Source: JBIKIW01 sp044361365 | GTDB lineage: Bacteria > Patescibacteriota > JACMRA01 | Reading direction: 5' to 3' | Length of the DNA stretch: 14,035 nt | Assembly: GCA_044361365.1 (NCBI GenBank) | Contig: JBIKIW010000035.1 | Span: forward strand, 1-14,035 | Part shown: in pieces, positions 6,889 through 12,445 of the stretch | Position numbering within the stretch: the stretch's first letter is position 1 | Layout: each line of letters opens with the position of its first letter | Program-made: the position numbers and the translations under genes | The notes under the pieces: generated by a model | Databases searched by the model: none | Told to the model about the DNA's origin: nothing | What the model saw: the letters and a program-made list of their open reading frames with translations, nothing else

Positions 6889-7203
6889 ATGATTACTACC
6901 AAAACCAAAAAAACTCGTAAAACCAATTTTATTCGACTTACAATTAGCCCAAGTTTGGAAAAGGATTTGGTCAAAGCTCGTAAAAAATATCCATACCTAG
7001 AAGACGCTGAGATTATCAAAATCTGGCTTGGAAATGGGGCAAAAAGTGATTTCGGAAACCTTTCTGACGAACCAAATAATCAAGATTTGCTCAAACACAC
7101 TTCCAAAATGTTTCAACTCGGGGAAGACTGGCAGTCCGAAGAGGATGTTATAGATTACAGCAAAGCAAAGCCGGTAAATTGGGCTAAAAATTCTTCTAAT
7201 TGA
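6889..7203 (+). CDS. Putative antitoxin of a type II (MazEF-like) toxin-antitoxin module
   Basis: The 104-residue protein has a very basic N-terminus (TTKTKKTRKTNFIRLTISP) leading into a strand-helix-helix pattern up to about residue 48 (SLEKDLVKARKKY, DAEIIKIWLG). This fits a ribbon-helix-helix-like DNA-binding domain. The acidic, probably flexible C-terminal half (GEDWQSEEDVIDYSKAKPVN) would be the toxin-binding segment. Assignment rests mainly on size, layout and context: the stop TGA (7201-7203) overlaps the ATG of a PemK-like gene by one base, and a palindromic operator sits at the promoter. It should neutralise the toxin and repress the operon. The family name is uncertain; the role as toxin partner is a strong inference. 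Confidence 0.7.
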   Translation: MITTKTKKTRKTNFIRLTISPSLEKDLVKARKKYPYLEDAEIIKIWLGNGAKSDFGNLSDEPNNQDLLKHTSKMFQLGEDWQSEEDVIDYSKAKPVNWAKNSSN

Positions 7204-7547
7204 TGATTATGACCAAAATCGTGTATGCACCTTTTCCTTATTTAGATGAGCAAAATAGCCGAAATAGACCACTTTTAGTTTTGGCTGAAAATCAAGATGA
7301 GTATGAGACCATTATTGTAGCCTATATCACCAGCAAAATGGGTAAAAAAATATTGGAAAGTGATTTTGTATTATCTAGCAATGATGAATTTTTTGAAAAA
7401 ACTGGATTAAACAAAGATTTTATCATCAGGCTTCATAAATTGGGCTGTATCCAAAAGTCAACTATACAGTTTGAAGTTGGGAATTTACCTAAAAATGCGA
7501 CTTTAGAGATAAGGAAAAAGCTAAAGAATTTGTTAAACTTAAATTGA
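7203..7547 (+). CDS. MazF/PemK-like toxin (putative mRNA endoribonuclease)
   Basis: MazF/PemK toxins are small beta-barrel ribonucleases that cleave mRNA and arrest growth when the antitoxin is lost. The 114-residue protein shows the usual opening pattern: KIVYAPFPYLDEQNSRNRPLLVLA at about 5-28, where APFPYLD and the Arg-Pro pair match the conserved strand and S1-S2 loop, then IIVAYITSK (about 38-46), the second core strand. The C-terminal helix region (ATLEIRKKLKNLLNL) is also typical. It starts at ATG 7203, overlapping the antitoxin stop as TGATG; a second ATG at 7209 would trim two residues. Translational coupling to the antitoxin is expected. Whether it is active, and its cut site, cannot be read from the sequence. 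Confidence 0.78.
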   Translation: MIMTKIVYAPFPYLDEQNSRNRPLLVLAENQDEYETIIVAYITSKMGKKILESDFVLSSNDEFFEKTGLNKDFIIRLHKLGCIQKSTIQFEVGNLPKNATLEIRKKLKNLLNLN

Positions 7548-7573
7548 CAATTGCCCCAAATAGAGGCTTAAAT
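7544..7573 (+). promoter_or_regulatory. Promoter of the serine-rich membrane protein gene, overlapping the toxin stop codon
   Basis: TTGACA (7544-7549) overlaps the toxin stop codon. TTAAAT (7568-7573) follows after 18 bp. Transcription would start at about 7580, exactly the ATG. A longer reading frame from TTG 7544 is possible, but that TTG is the -35 box itself. Confidence 0.55.
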
Positions 7574-7579
7574 TTCAAC

Positions 7580-8047
7580 ATGAAGTCATTAAATCTACCA
7601 AACCTTGGTTTGAAATTATCAGGTATTTTTATTTTTTTAAGTCTGATTTTGCTCAGTTTATCTTTAGTTTCAAACACTTTTGTGAGTGCTGATCACCCAA
7701 TAGATAGATCGAGTTCTAGTAGCAGTTCTAGCTCATATGAAACATGTCAAAATGATAACGGTTGTCCGATTAGTGGAAGTAATTCGCCAGCATTTAGCTT
7801 CGAAGATAAAAAACACCCAATGATCAACGACATTATATTTAATATTGTTAAATTAATAGTTGGTATTCTAGCAGGTTTAACGATCTTGGCTTTTGTCCCA
7901 CTCACAATAACAGGAATCGTACTTTTGGCCAACAAAAAAAGTAAATTTTGGTCGATTTTTTGTCTAGCTTTTAGTCCAGTTGTTTTTGTGCTTTTGATTA
8001 TTATTTTTACAGTTGTGAATGTTTTCCAACAAGTTACTATAGGCTGA
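7580..8047 (+). CDS. Secreted or membrane protein with a poly-serine linker and two C-terminal membrane spans
   Basis: The family is not recognised. From ATG 7580 the protein has 155 residues: a hydrophobic N-terminal segment (about 12-36) ending in NTFVSA, which looks like a signal peptide; nine consecutive serines (44-52); a short extracellular stretch with two cysteines in CQNDNGC (56-62) that could form a disulphide; and two strong membrane spans (about 86-117 and 123-147). The layout, signal peptide plus exposed loop plus membrane helices, recalls pilin-like or type IV secretion small membrane proteins, but no motif supports a name. It starts 33 nt after the toxin gene with its own promoter and is followed 4 nt later by shikimate kinase. 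Confidence 0.7.
   Translation: MKSLNLPNLGLKLSGIFIFLSLILLSLSLVSNTFVSADHPIDRSSSSSSSSSYETCQNDNGCPISGSNSPAFSFEDKKHPMINDIIFNIVKLIVGILAGLTILAFVPLTITGIVLLANKKSKFWSIFCLAFSPVVFVLLIIIFTVVNVFQQVTIG
8013..8040 (+). promoter_or_regulatory. Possible internal promoter for the shikimate kinase gene
   Basis: TTGTGA (8013-8018), a 16-bp spacer and TACTAT (8035-8040) lie inside the end of the preceding gene. The predicted start is about 8047, 5 nt before the ATG at 8052. The gene could also be read as part of the upstream transcript. Confidence 0.4.
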
Positions 8048-8051
8048 TAAA

Positions 8052-8624
8052 ATGACCCCAAAACAAATCTTTTTATGCGGTTTTAGAGGAAGTGGAAAAT
8101 CGACAGTTGGTAGGATTTTAGCTCAAAAATTGGGTTGGGATTTTGTAGAAATGGACACTCAAATCGAGCAAATATCTGGGCAAAAAATTGCGGAACTTAC
8201 TGAAAATGGAAAAAATTGGGGAAAGTTTCGACAGCTGGAATTGGAAATCCTAAAAAGCTTTGAAAATAAATCGAACTTGGTAGTTTCTTGTGGAGGCGGG
8301 GTAGGGGTCAATAGTGTAAATGGTGAACAGGAAAAACAAGTTTTGGACTCTCTAAAACAAGCTCTTGTAGTGGTTTTGTATCCTACCGAAGCGGTTTTGT
8401 GGGAAAGATTAAGAGCAGATTTTGAGTCTAAAAATAGCAACCACAGACCAAGTTTGGCTGGAAATGAAAGTACAAATTTAGAAGTCGAAAAATTCCTAGC
8501 TGAACAAAAATCTGTTTGGAAAGAGCGAGAGAGCTTGTACCTTGGTTTATCCAAAAATATTTGTAGGTTTGAGTATGAAAAACCAGTGGATTTGGTGGAG
8601 AGGGTTAGTAAGTTGTTGTTCTAA
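8052..8624 (+). CDS. aroK: Shikimate kinase
   Basis: The enzyme phosphorylates shikimate to shikimate 3-phosphate with ATP in the chorismate pathway, in the cytoplasm. Diagnostic sequence is present: Walker A GFRGSGKST (10-18); D35 in VEMDTQIEQISGQKI, which binds shikimate; R60 in KFRQLELEIL; the glycine-rich VVSCGGGV (77-84); the Arg-Pro motif of the lid in NHRPSL; and RESLYLGLS near the end. The length of 190 is near the usual ~170-180. In the stretch after the IAEL helix, ENGKNWGKFRQLE replaces the common GE..FR..E arrangement. No other aromatic pathway gene is in the window. The stop codon overlaps the stop of the opposing gene at 8621 by four bases. NMP-kinase relatives share the P-loop, but the other motifs favour AroK. 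Confidence 0.88.
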   Translation: MTPKQIFLCGFRGSGKSTVGRILAQKLGWDFVEMDTQIEQISGQKIAELTENGKNWGKFRQLELEILKSFENKSNLVVSCGGGVGVNSVNGEQEKQVLDSLKQALVVVLYPTEAVLWERLRADFESKNSNHRPSLAGNESTNLEVEKFLAEQKSVWKERESLYLGLSKNICRFEYEKPVDLVERVSKLLF

Positions 8625-8998
8625 GCAACTCCCATAAACCTACAGGCAAATATTTCTCGCTTGGAGCGTTTAGCCAAAAACCCCTTTATGTTTTCTATAA
8701 ACTTCTCTGAATTAGTGCAATCAAAACCCAACATTGCGTATTCAGGGTTTTCATTAAATAAATGAATAGCACCTTCAGTATCAAATTTTTTTAAGAAATT
8801 ATAAAACTCCATACTTGTTGTACCTTGAAGTTTAGTCATGCCATTTCTATCTTTTATATACTCAAAAGTCCGTACGATTGAAGTTAATACATATAGTATA
8901 TTTTCTGATTTACTTAGACCAAAAACCGGAAAATGTATGCGGGGAGTCAAAAAATAAGGTATAGATTTTTTATTTAACCTTGAAAATTCACTCCTCAT
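8621..8998 (-). CDS. Unknown protein (125 aa), coupled to the gene before it
   Basis: I do not recognise the family. The protein is basic, mostly helical and lacks a signal peptide or clear membrane span. Its ATG follows directly on the TAG of the 362-residue gene upstream (TAGATG), with GAGGG just ahead that could serve as a ribosome site, so translation is probably coupled. Its TAG overlaps the end of shikimate kinase on the opposite strand by four bases (8621-8624). Separation as two proteins is the simplest reading, but the zero-gap junction could also be a split of one ancestral protein by a nonsense mutation. Confidence 0.6.
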   Translation of the reverse strand: MRSEFSRLNKKSIPYFLTPRIHFPVFGLSKSENILYVLTSIVRTFEYIKDRNGMTKLQGTTSMEFYNFLKKFDTEGAIHLFNENPEYAMLGFDCTNSEKFIENIKGFLAKRSKREIFACRFMGVA

Positions 8999-10087
8999 CT
9001 ACCCTCTTTCGTGTTTTATTTTCCAGGGGTGTCTGTTGATATAAAAAGAATCGGCACAAATAATACTGTCAGGGTCTTCCCAAATTGGTAATCCATCTTC
9101 TGTAATCGCTTGTTCTATAGTAAGTCGTTGATGCAGGTCTTTGTCAGGTATATTTTCTCTTAAAATTGCATTATATTCTTCTAGTGTAAAAGGATTTTCA
9201 CTACTAATCTCGCTATATTCTTCTTTAGTGGTTTTTAAATAAGGTTTGATTAGGTTGAATGCAGCAACTTTGATTTCATCTGATTGGTTTTGATAAAGCA
9301 ATTTATCAGAAAATGAAGCACCAAATTCAAATAAATCATGGTTGTTTTTCAAGGTGTCTACCCAACGAGAAATAGTCTTGCTAGCTTGTAGAGGTCCATT
9401 GGTTTTGCAGTAGTCAACCATCAAATCTGCCCAATTAACGTTTTTACCAGCCAAATCACCCTTAGCTTGGCTAAAAATTAAATAAAATAATTTTTGTAAG
9501 ACCGAGTAACTTTCTGCTTTAGACCAAAAAGCTTCCACACCTTCAGCTGTTGAAGTGATTTCAGGATGCTGGGTAATTTCAACACTTTTTTGAGTAGAGT
9601 GCTTGCTCGGGTCGAAATTTTTAAGTTTATAAAAAGCTTGTCCCAATTGGATTATGGATTCTTGGTTTAGAGTGATGTCTAATCCAAATTCATGAGTTTT
9701 ATCTAAAAACTGAGAAGGTTTTAAATTATTAAAAACTTGTTTATCCGCGGTTACAAAATTTAAAGAGTTTCCAACATGACTATCTAAAGCCTTGTAAATT
9801 GCGATTGTTTCTACCCCGCCTTTTTTTAGCTCAGCTATCAAAAAATTATACGCAGCTAATTGTCTGGCGTTGATTTCTGGATTGCTCAAATGCTTTAGCT
9901 TGTTTGCAAGGTTTTGAATAAACCCGGCGTTTCTAGAGATTGACTCTTTTACTTTATTAACAATATTTTGCAACGAATTATGAAATATATCTGTTTCGGT
10001 TAAGGGTTGCTGTAGTGTTTTAAAACCACTAGGGTTTCTTAGATAGGAGTTAGCTGAAGGTTGGTTTTCTAAGATCAGATTTTGCAT
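8999..10087 (-). CDS. Unknown helical protein (362 aa)
   Basis: No family is recognised. The protein is soluble-looking, with no signal peptide or membrane span, and rich in helices (for example LQNIVNKVKESISRNAGFIQ, AAYNFLIAELKKGGVETIAI). The C-terminus has a compact stretch with Trp, Cys and His (LPIWEDPDSIICADSFYINR). ATG 10087 is preferred over the TTG two codons earlier. A -10-like AATAAT lies 9-14 nt upstream of this ATG on the minus strand, so it may be leaderless, though the -35 box is weak. It is the first gene of a two-gene unit with 8621-8998 and is divergent from ribB across an intergenic region holding an inverted repeat. Confidence 0.65.
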   Translation of the reverse strand: MQNLILENQPSANSYLRNPSGFKTLQQPLTETDIFHNSLQNIVNKVKESISRNAGFIQNLANKLKHLSNPEINARQLAAYNFLIAELKKGGVETIAIYKALDSHVGNSLNFVTADKQVFNNLKPSQFLDKTHEFGLDITLNQESIIQLGQAFYKLKNFDPSKHSTQKSVEITQHPEITSTAEGVEAFWSKAESYSVLQKLFYLIFSQAKGDLAGKNVNWADLMVDYCKTNGPLQASKTISRWVDTLKNNHDLFEFGASFSDKLLYQNQSDEIKVAAFNLIKPYLKTTKEEYSEISSENPFTLEEYNAILRENIPDKDLHQRLTIEQAITEDGLPIWEDPDSIICADSFYINRHPWKIKHERG

Positions 10088-10109
10088 AGTCAAATATTAT
10101 TATTCGACG

Positions 10110-10149
10110 ATAGCAAGTATTTTAAGAAATGCAATATTCTTGCTATAAT
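10110..10149. promoter_or_regulatory. Divergent control region: inverted repeat overlapping an extended -10 promoter
   Basis: ATAGCAAG (10110-10117) and CTTGCTAT (10139-10146) form a perfect 8-bp inverted repeat with a 21-bp centre. The right arm overlaps TGCTATAAT (10141-10149), a perfect extended -10 element that would drive ribB with a start about 10156. The left arm lies just upstream of the -10 of the divergent 362-residue gene. An operator acting on both genes is plausible. Confidence 0.5.
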
Positions 10150-10155
10150 AGCCAC

Positions 10156-10305
10156 TCCCATGGTAAATCAGATACTTATTTGGGAAACTCACAGTCGATT
10201 TTGTATTTAAACACCTTTGAAGTTTAAAATTCACTTGCCAGTCCTAGACATTTTTTAATTCGCTGGTCAGAAATTTAAGATAAAATTAATTTGTTACCAA
10301 TTTTT
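10156..10305 (+). promoter_or_regulatory. Candidate structured 5' leader of ribB
   Basis: If the extended -10 at 10141-10149 is used, ribB mRNA has about 150 nt of leader. It can form TTAAAC/GTTTAA (10207-10212 with 10222-10227) and a bulged TGCCAG/CTGGTCA stem (10236-10241 with 10263-10269). The conserved bases of the FMN (RFN) riboswitch, the usual control of ribB leaders, are not present. A weaker -10 (TAAAAT, 10281-10286) nearer the gene would remove most of this leader. Confidence 0.35.
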
Positions 10306-10920
10306 ATGTTAAACACCATAGATGAAGCTATTTTAGACATTCAAAAAGGAAAAGTTGTGATCGTTGTAGATGATGAAAATCGTGAAAACGAAGGGGATTT
10401 TATTATTGCCAGTGAGCAAATTACACCCGAAATTATCAATTTTATGGCAACTGTGGGTAGAGGTTTGATCTGCTGTGCTATCACCCAAGAGCGATGTTTG
10501 GAGTTGGATTTACCGCAAATGGTTGCTACCAACAATTCACTTCATCACACACCTTTTACGGTGTCGGTTGATTTGCTTGGAGGTGGGGTGACCACCGGGA
10601 TTTCGGCAGTAGATAGAGCTAAAACGATTTTGGCTTTGGTAAATTCTAGTAGTAAACCGAGTGATTTTGGCAGACCTGGGCATATTTTCCCACTTCAAGC
10701 CCGAAAAGGTGGAGTTTTGGAGCGAGACGGACACACAGAAGCTGCGGTAGATTTGGCGATGTTGGCAGGCTTTAAACCATCTGGAGTATTGGTGGAAATT
10801 TGTAGCGTTGATGGGGCGATGGCAAGGCTTGATGAGCTAAAGATGCTTGCTAAAAAGTTTGATCTCAAAATTGTCTCGATTAAAGATTTGATAATTTATA
10901 GACAAAGTAAAAATTTGTAG
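10306..10920 (+). CDS. ribB: 3,4-dihydroxy-2-butanone 4-phosphate synthase (RibB)
   Basis: RibB converts ribulose 5-phosphate into 3,4-dihydroxy-2-butanone 4-phosphate and formate, giving the four-carbon unit for riboflavin. The family signature is complete: DDENRENEGD (22-31) with metal ligand E27, HHTPFTVSVD (80-89), TTGISAVDRA (96-105), DFGRPGHIFPLQA (120-132), RDGHTEAAVDLA (140-151) with metal ligand H143, and E164. At 204 residues it is a stand-alone RibB without the GTP cyclohydrolase II domain of RibBA. ATG 10306 is chosen because MLNTIDEAILDI matches the usual N-terminal helix; a TTG at 10291 would add five residues. No other riboflavin gene is in the window, so the rest of the pathway must be elsewhere or absent. 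Confidence 0.93.
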   Translation: MLNTIDEAILDIQKGKVVIVVDDENRENEGDFIIASEQITPEIINFMATVGRGLICCAITQERCLELDLPQMVATNNSLHHTPFTVSVDLLGGGVTTGISAVDRAKTILALVNSSSKPSDFGRPGHIFPLQARKGGVLERDGHTEAAVDLAMLAGFKPSGVLVEICSVDGAMARLDELKMLAKKFDLKIVSIKDLIIYRQSKNL

Positions 10921-10968
10921 AAGGCAAAAAAGATCTATTTAAAGAGAAATCTCGATATGTCGAAATAA

Positions 10969-10996
10969 TTGACAAGACCTATAAAATAATTCTAAA
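10969..10996 (+). promoter_or_regulatory. Promoter upstream of the secreted-protein pseudogene
   Basis: TTGACA (10969-10974) is followed by TCTAAA (10991-10996) after 16 bp, with an expected start about 11003. The ~70-nt leader can form a hairpin TCGAAG (11007-11012) with CTTCGA (11019-11024). Several further TCGA tetramers lie around it (10952-11040). Confidence 0.5.
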
Positions 10997-11071
10997 ACTT
11001 AATTAGTCGAAGATTATTCTTCGAAATTTGGGGAATCGATTCAGTTTTATTTTTTTGGGAGATTTTTTGCG

Positions 11072-11464
11072 ATGAAGACTGTGAAATTTGTCTCGTGTTT
11101 TTTGCTAACATTTTTGGTTGTAGTGCTTTTAAATATTCAGGTTTTTGCGGGGGGAAAAGCTTAATGGGATGTATTTATTGTTCAGGATTTAGCTAAAAAT
11201 CAAGAATACAATACACCTGTTTATCGAGTTGTAGCTAATTTAGAAGACAACGGTCTTAGAATCAACGTTGAGGAAAAAAATTCGAAGGTCTTTTTCACGA
11301 ATAATACAAATGTTAATTTTTCTTTAAAAATGGGGCAAGAACCTTCACAATAAGTAAAAGATCTTGCAAGTGGGCAAACTGTGTCTTTTAATGTAACCTT
11401 TCAAAATAACACCCAGGGTAAGTTAATAGTTCAAGAAGAATTTTACGGGAGAGAGCTAGAATAA
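11072..11464 (+). pseudogene. Secreted-protein gene with two in-frame TAA codons
   Basis: From ATG 11072 one frame runs for 130 codons to TAA 11462-11464, interrupted only by TAA at codon 31 (11162-11164) and codon 94 (11351-11353). The first 26 residues are a clear signal peptide (KTVKFVSCFLLTFLVVVLLN, then QVFA). The rest is beta-rich and Asn-rich, with good coding character right across both stops (NTPVYRVVANLEDNGLRINV before the second, SGQTVSFNVTFQNNTQGK after it). No family is recognised; a small secreted Ig-like or adhesin-like domain is a guess. It has its own promoter and a strong terminator 22 nt after the end. CAA-to-TAA changes would explain both stops. TAA ends intact genes nearby, so genome-wide reassignment is unlikely; the frame is probably a recent pseudogene, with recoding as the alternative. 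Confidence 0.65.
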
Positions 11465-11485
11465 AAATCTAGCTTAACCCCAAAA

Positions 11486-11521
11486 AACCGCCTGGCAATA
11501 ATGTAGGGCGGTTATTATTTT
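11486..11521 (+). terminator. Rho-independent terminator
   Basis: AACCGCC (11486-11492) pairs with GGCGGTT (11507-11513) and is followed by the T-rich tail ATTATTTT. It ends the transcription unit of the 11072-11464 frame. Confidence 0.75.
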
Positions 11522-11564
11522 GCCTAAAAATGGTAAATTTGGCTTTAGGTTTGATCTTATAATA

Positions 11565-11680
11565 GTCTCGCTAACTACTACTACAAACATACCCCGTCAG
11601 AATTCGTCTGCCACCCCTTTCAAAAGGGGAATTTCGAGTTTAGTTTCAATTTAAAGTTAAGTTGGTGGTTAGTGAAATGG
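11565..11680. repeat. Hairpin-rich, MITE/REP-like intergenic block
   Basis: Between the terminator and the convergent deformylase gene lies a block with nested symmetry. The outer arms are imperfect inverted copies (TCGCTAACTACT about 11567-11578, and GGTGGTTAGTGA about 11665-11676). Inside are CAGA/TCTG around ATTCG (11598-11610) and CCCCTTT/AAAGGGG with a 2-nt loop (11614-11629). A perfect TATAAT at 11558-11563 lies just before the left arm, without a good -35. The rest of 11522-11758 holds no gene that I can see. The architecture fits a small non-autonomous repeat or a structured RNA; copy number cannot be seen here. Confidence 0.45.
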
Positions 11681-11758
11681 GTATAAAGTTCGTTTGATAA
11701 TTTTGCAGGCTAGGCTGTTTCTACAGAAAAACCTTCTTATTGATCGGAATTAGGTAAA

Positions 11759-12307
11759 CTAATCTACAATTTCATCTCCGTTTACATCTTTTTCTTCTAT
11801 TTTTTCACCTCCAAGGTTTATAAACAATTTGGCATTTAGGTGATCTACTTCGTGCTGAATAACTCTTGATAACCACTCATTTGCGATCAATTTCCGCTTT
11901 TCCAAAATAGGCTCAGCTTTCTCATTTTTCACAAAGTCTTTGAAGTTTTTGATGGTCGTAAAACTTACCTGAATATTGGCAGGTCGGTCGATTTTGTAAT
12001 ATTGTCCGGGGAAACTTAGGCAACCTTCGATCATTCGATTTTGAACCTCCGAATAAAAAGTAATCTCTGGGTTGATCATCACGAATTCTAGATCTTTCAC
12101 TTTTTTACTCACCATATCTGGGTCTAGCTTGATAATACACATTTGCAACCCAACTCCAACCTGAGGGGCAGCCAATCCAACACCTTTTCCAATTACGGTT
12201 TGGTACATTTCTTTGATTAGGGTCTTATTTTCATCACTGAGTGGTAGATTCACATTCTGAGACGGTGTTTGCAAAACTTTGGCTGGATATTTTACGATTT
12301 TTAGCAT
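11759..12307 (-). CDS. def: Peptide deformylase
   Basis: This metalloenzyme removes the formyl group from the N-terminal methionine of nascent proteins at the ribosome exit. All three family motifs are present: GVGLAAPQ (42-49), EGCLS (94-98) with metal ligand C96, and HEVDH (152-156) with metal ligands H152 and H156 and catalytic E153. At 182 residues it has the normal length. An insertion with many Lys and Glu residues (about 118-140) precedes the HEVDH helix, and the C-terminus is acidic (EEKDVNGDEIVD). ATG 12307 gives the usual N-terminus (MLKIVKYPAKVLQTPS). On the minus strand TTGACC (12342-12337) begins 35 nt before the ATG, but I find no good -10. No methionyl-tRNA formyltransferase gene is adjacent. 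Confidence 0.95.
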   Translation of the reverse strand: MLKIVKYPAKVLQTPSQNVNLPLSDENKTLIKEMYQTVIGKGVGLAAPQVGVGLQMCIIKLDPDMVSKKVKDLEFVMINPEITFYSEVQNRMIEGCLSFPGQYYKIDRPANIQVSFTTIKNFKDFVKNEKAEPILEKRKLIANEWLSRVIQHEVDHLNAKLFINLGGEKIEEKDVNGDEIVD

Positions 12308-12445
12308 TAATTAGGTGTTTCTAATTTTTAGATTTTGGTCAATTAGAATCTGTCAGTATGCTTAAATATGGATAATTAGTCGGTTAGTAAACTCTTTTTG
12401 CTAATTTAATTTATATATTGTAAGCTTTATGTAACAAAAATAAAT

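Noticed and set aside
7544..7579. TTG 7544 as the start of the serine-rich protein
   Set aside because: This TTG is the -35 box TTGACA; ATG 7580 gives a proper signal-peptide start.
8159..8554. Minus-strand reading frame inside aroK
   Set aside because: The plus strand carries all shikimate kinase motifs; the antisense frame matches nothing.
10156..10305. FMN riboswitch upstream of ribB
   Set aside because: The conserved aptamer bases of the RFN element are absent.
11072..11464. Genetic code change with TAA read as an amino acid
   Set aside because: TAA ends the coiled-coil and aroK genes, and full-length Gln codons are common, so a genome-wide change is not supported.
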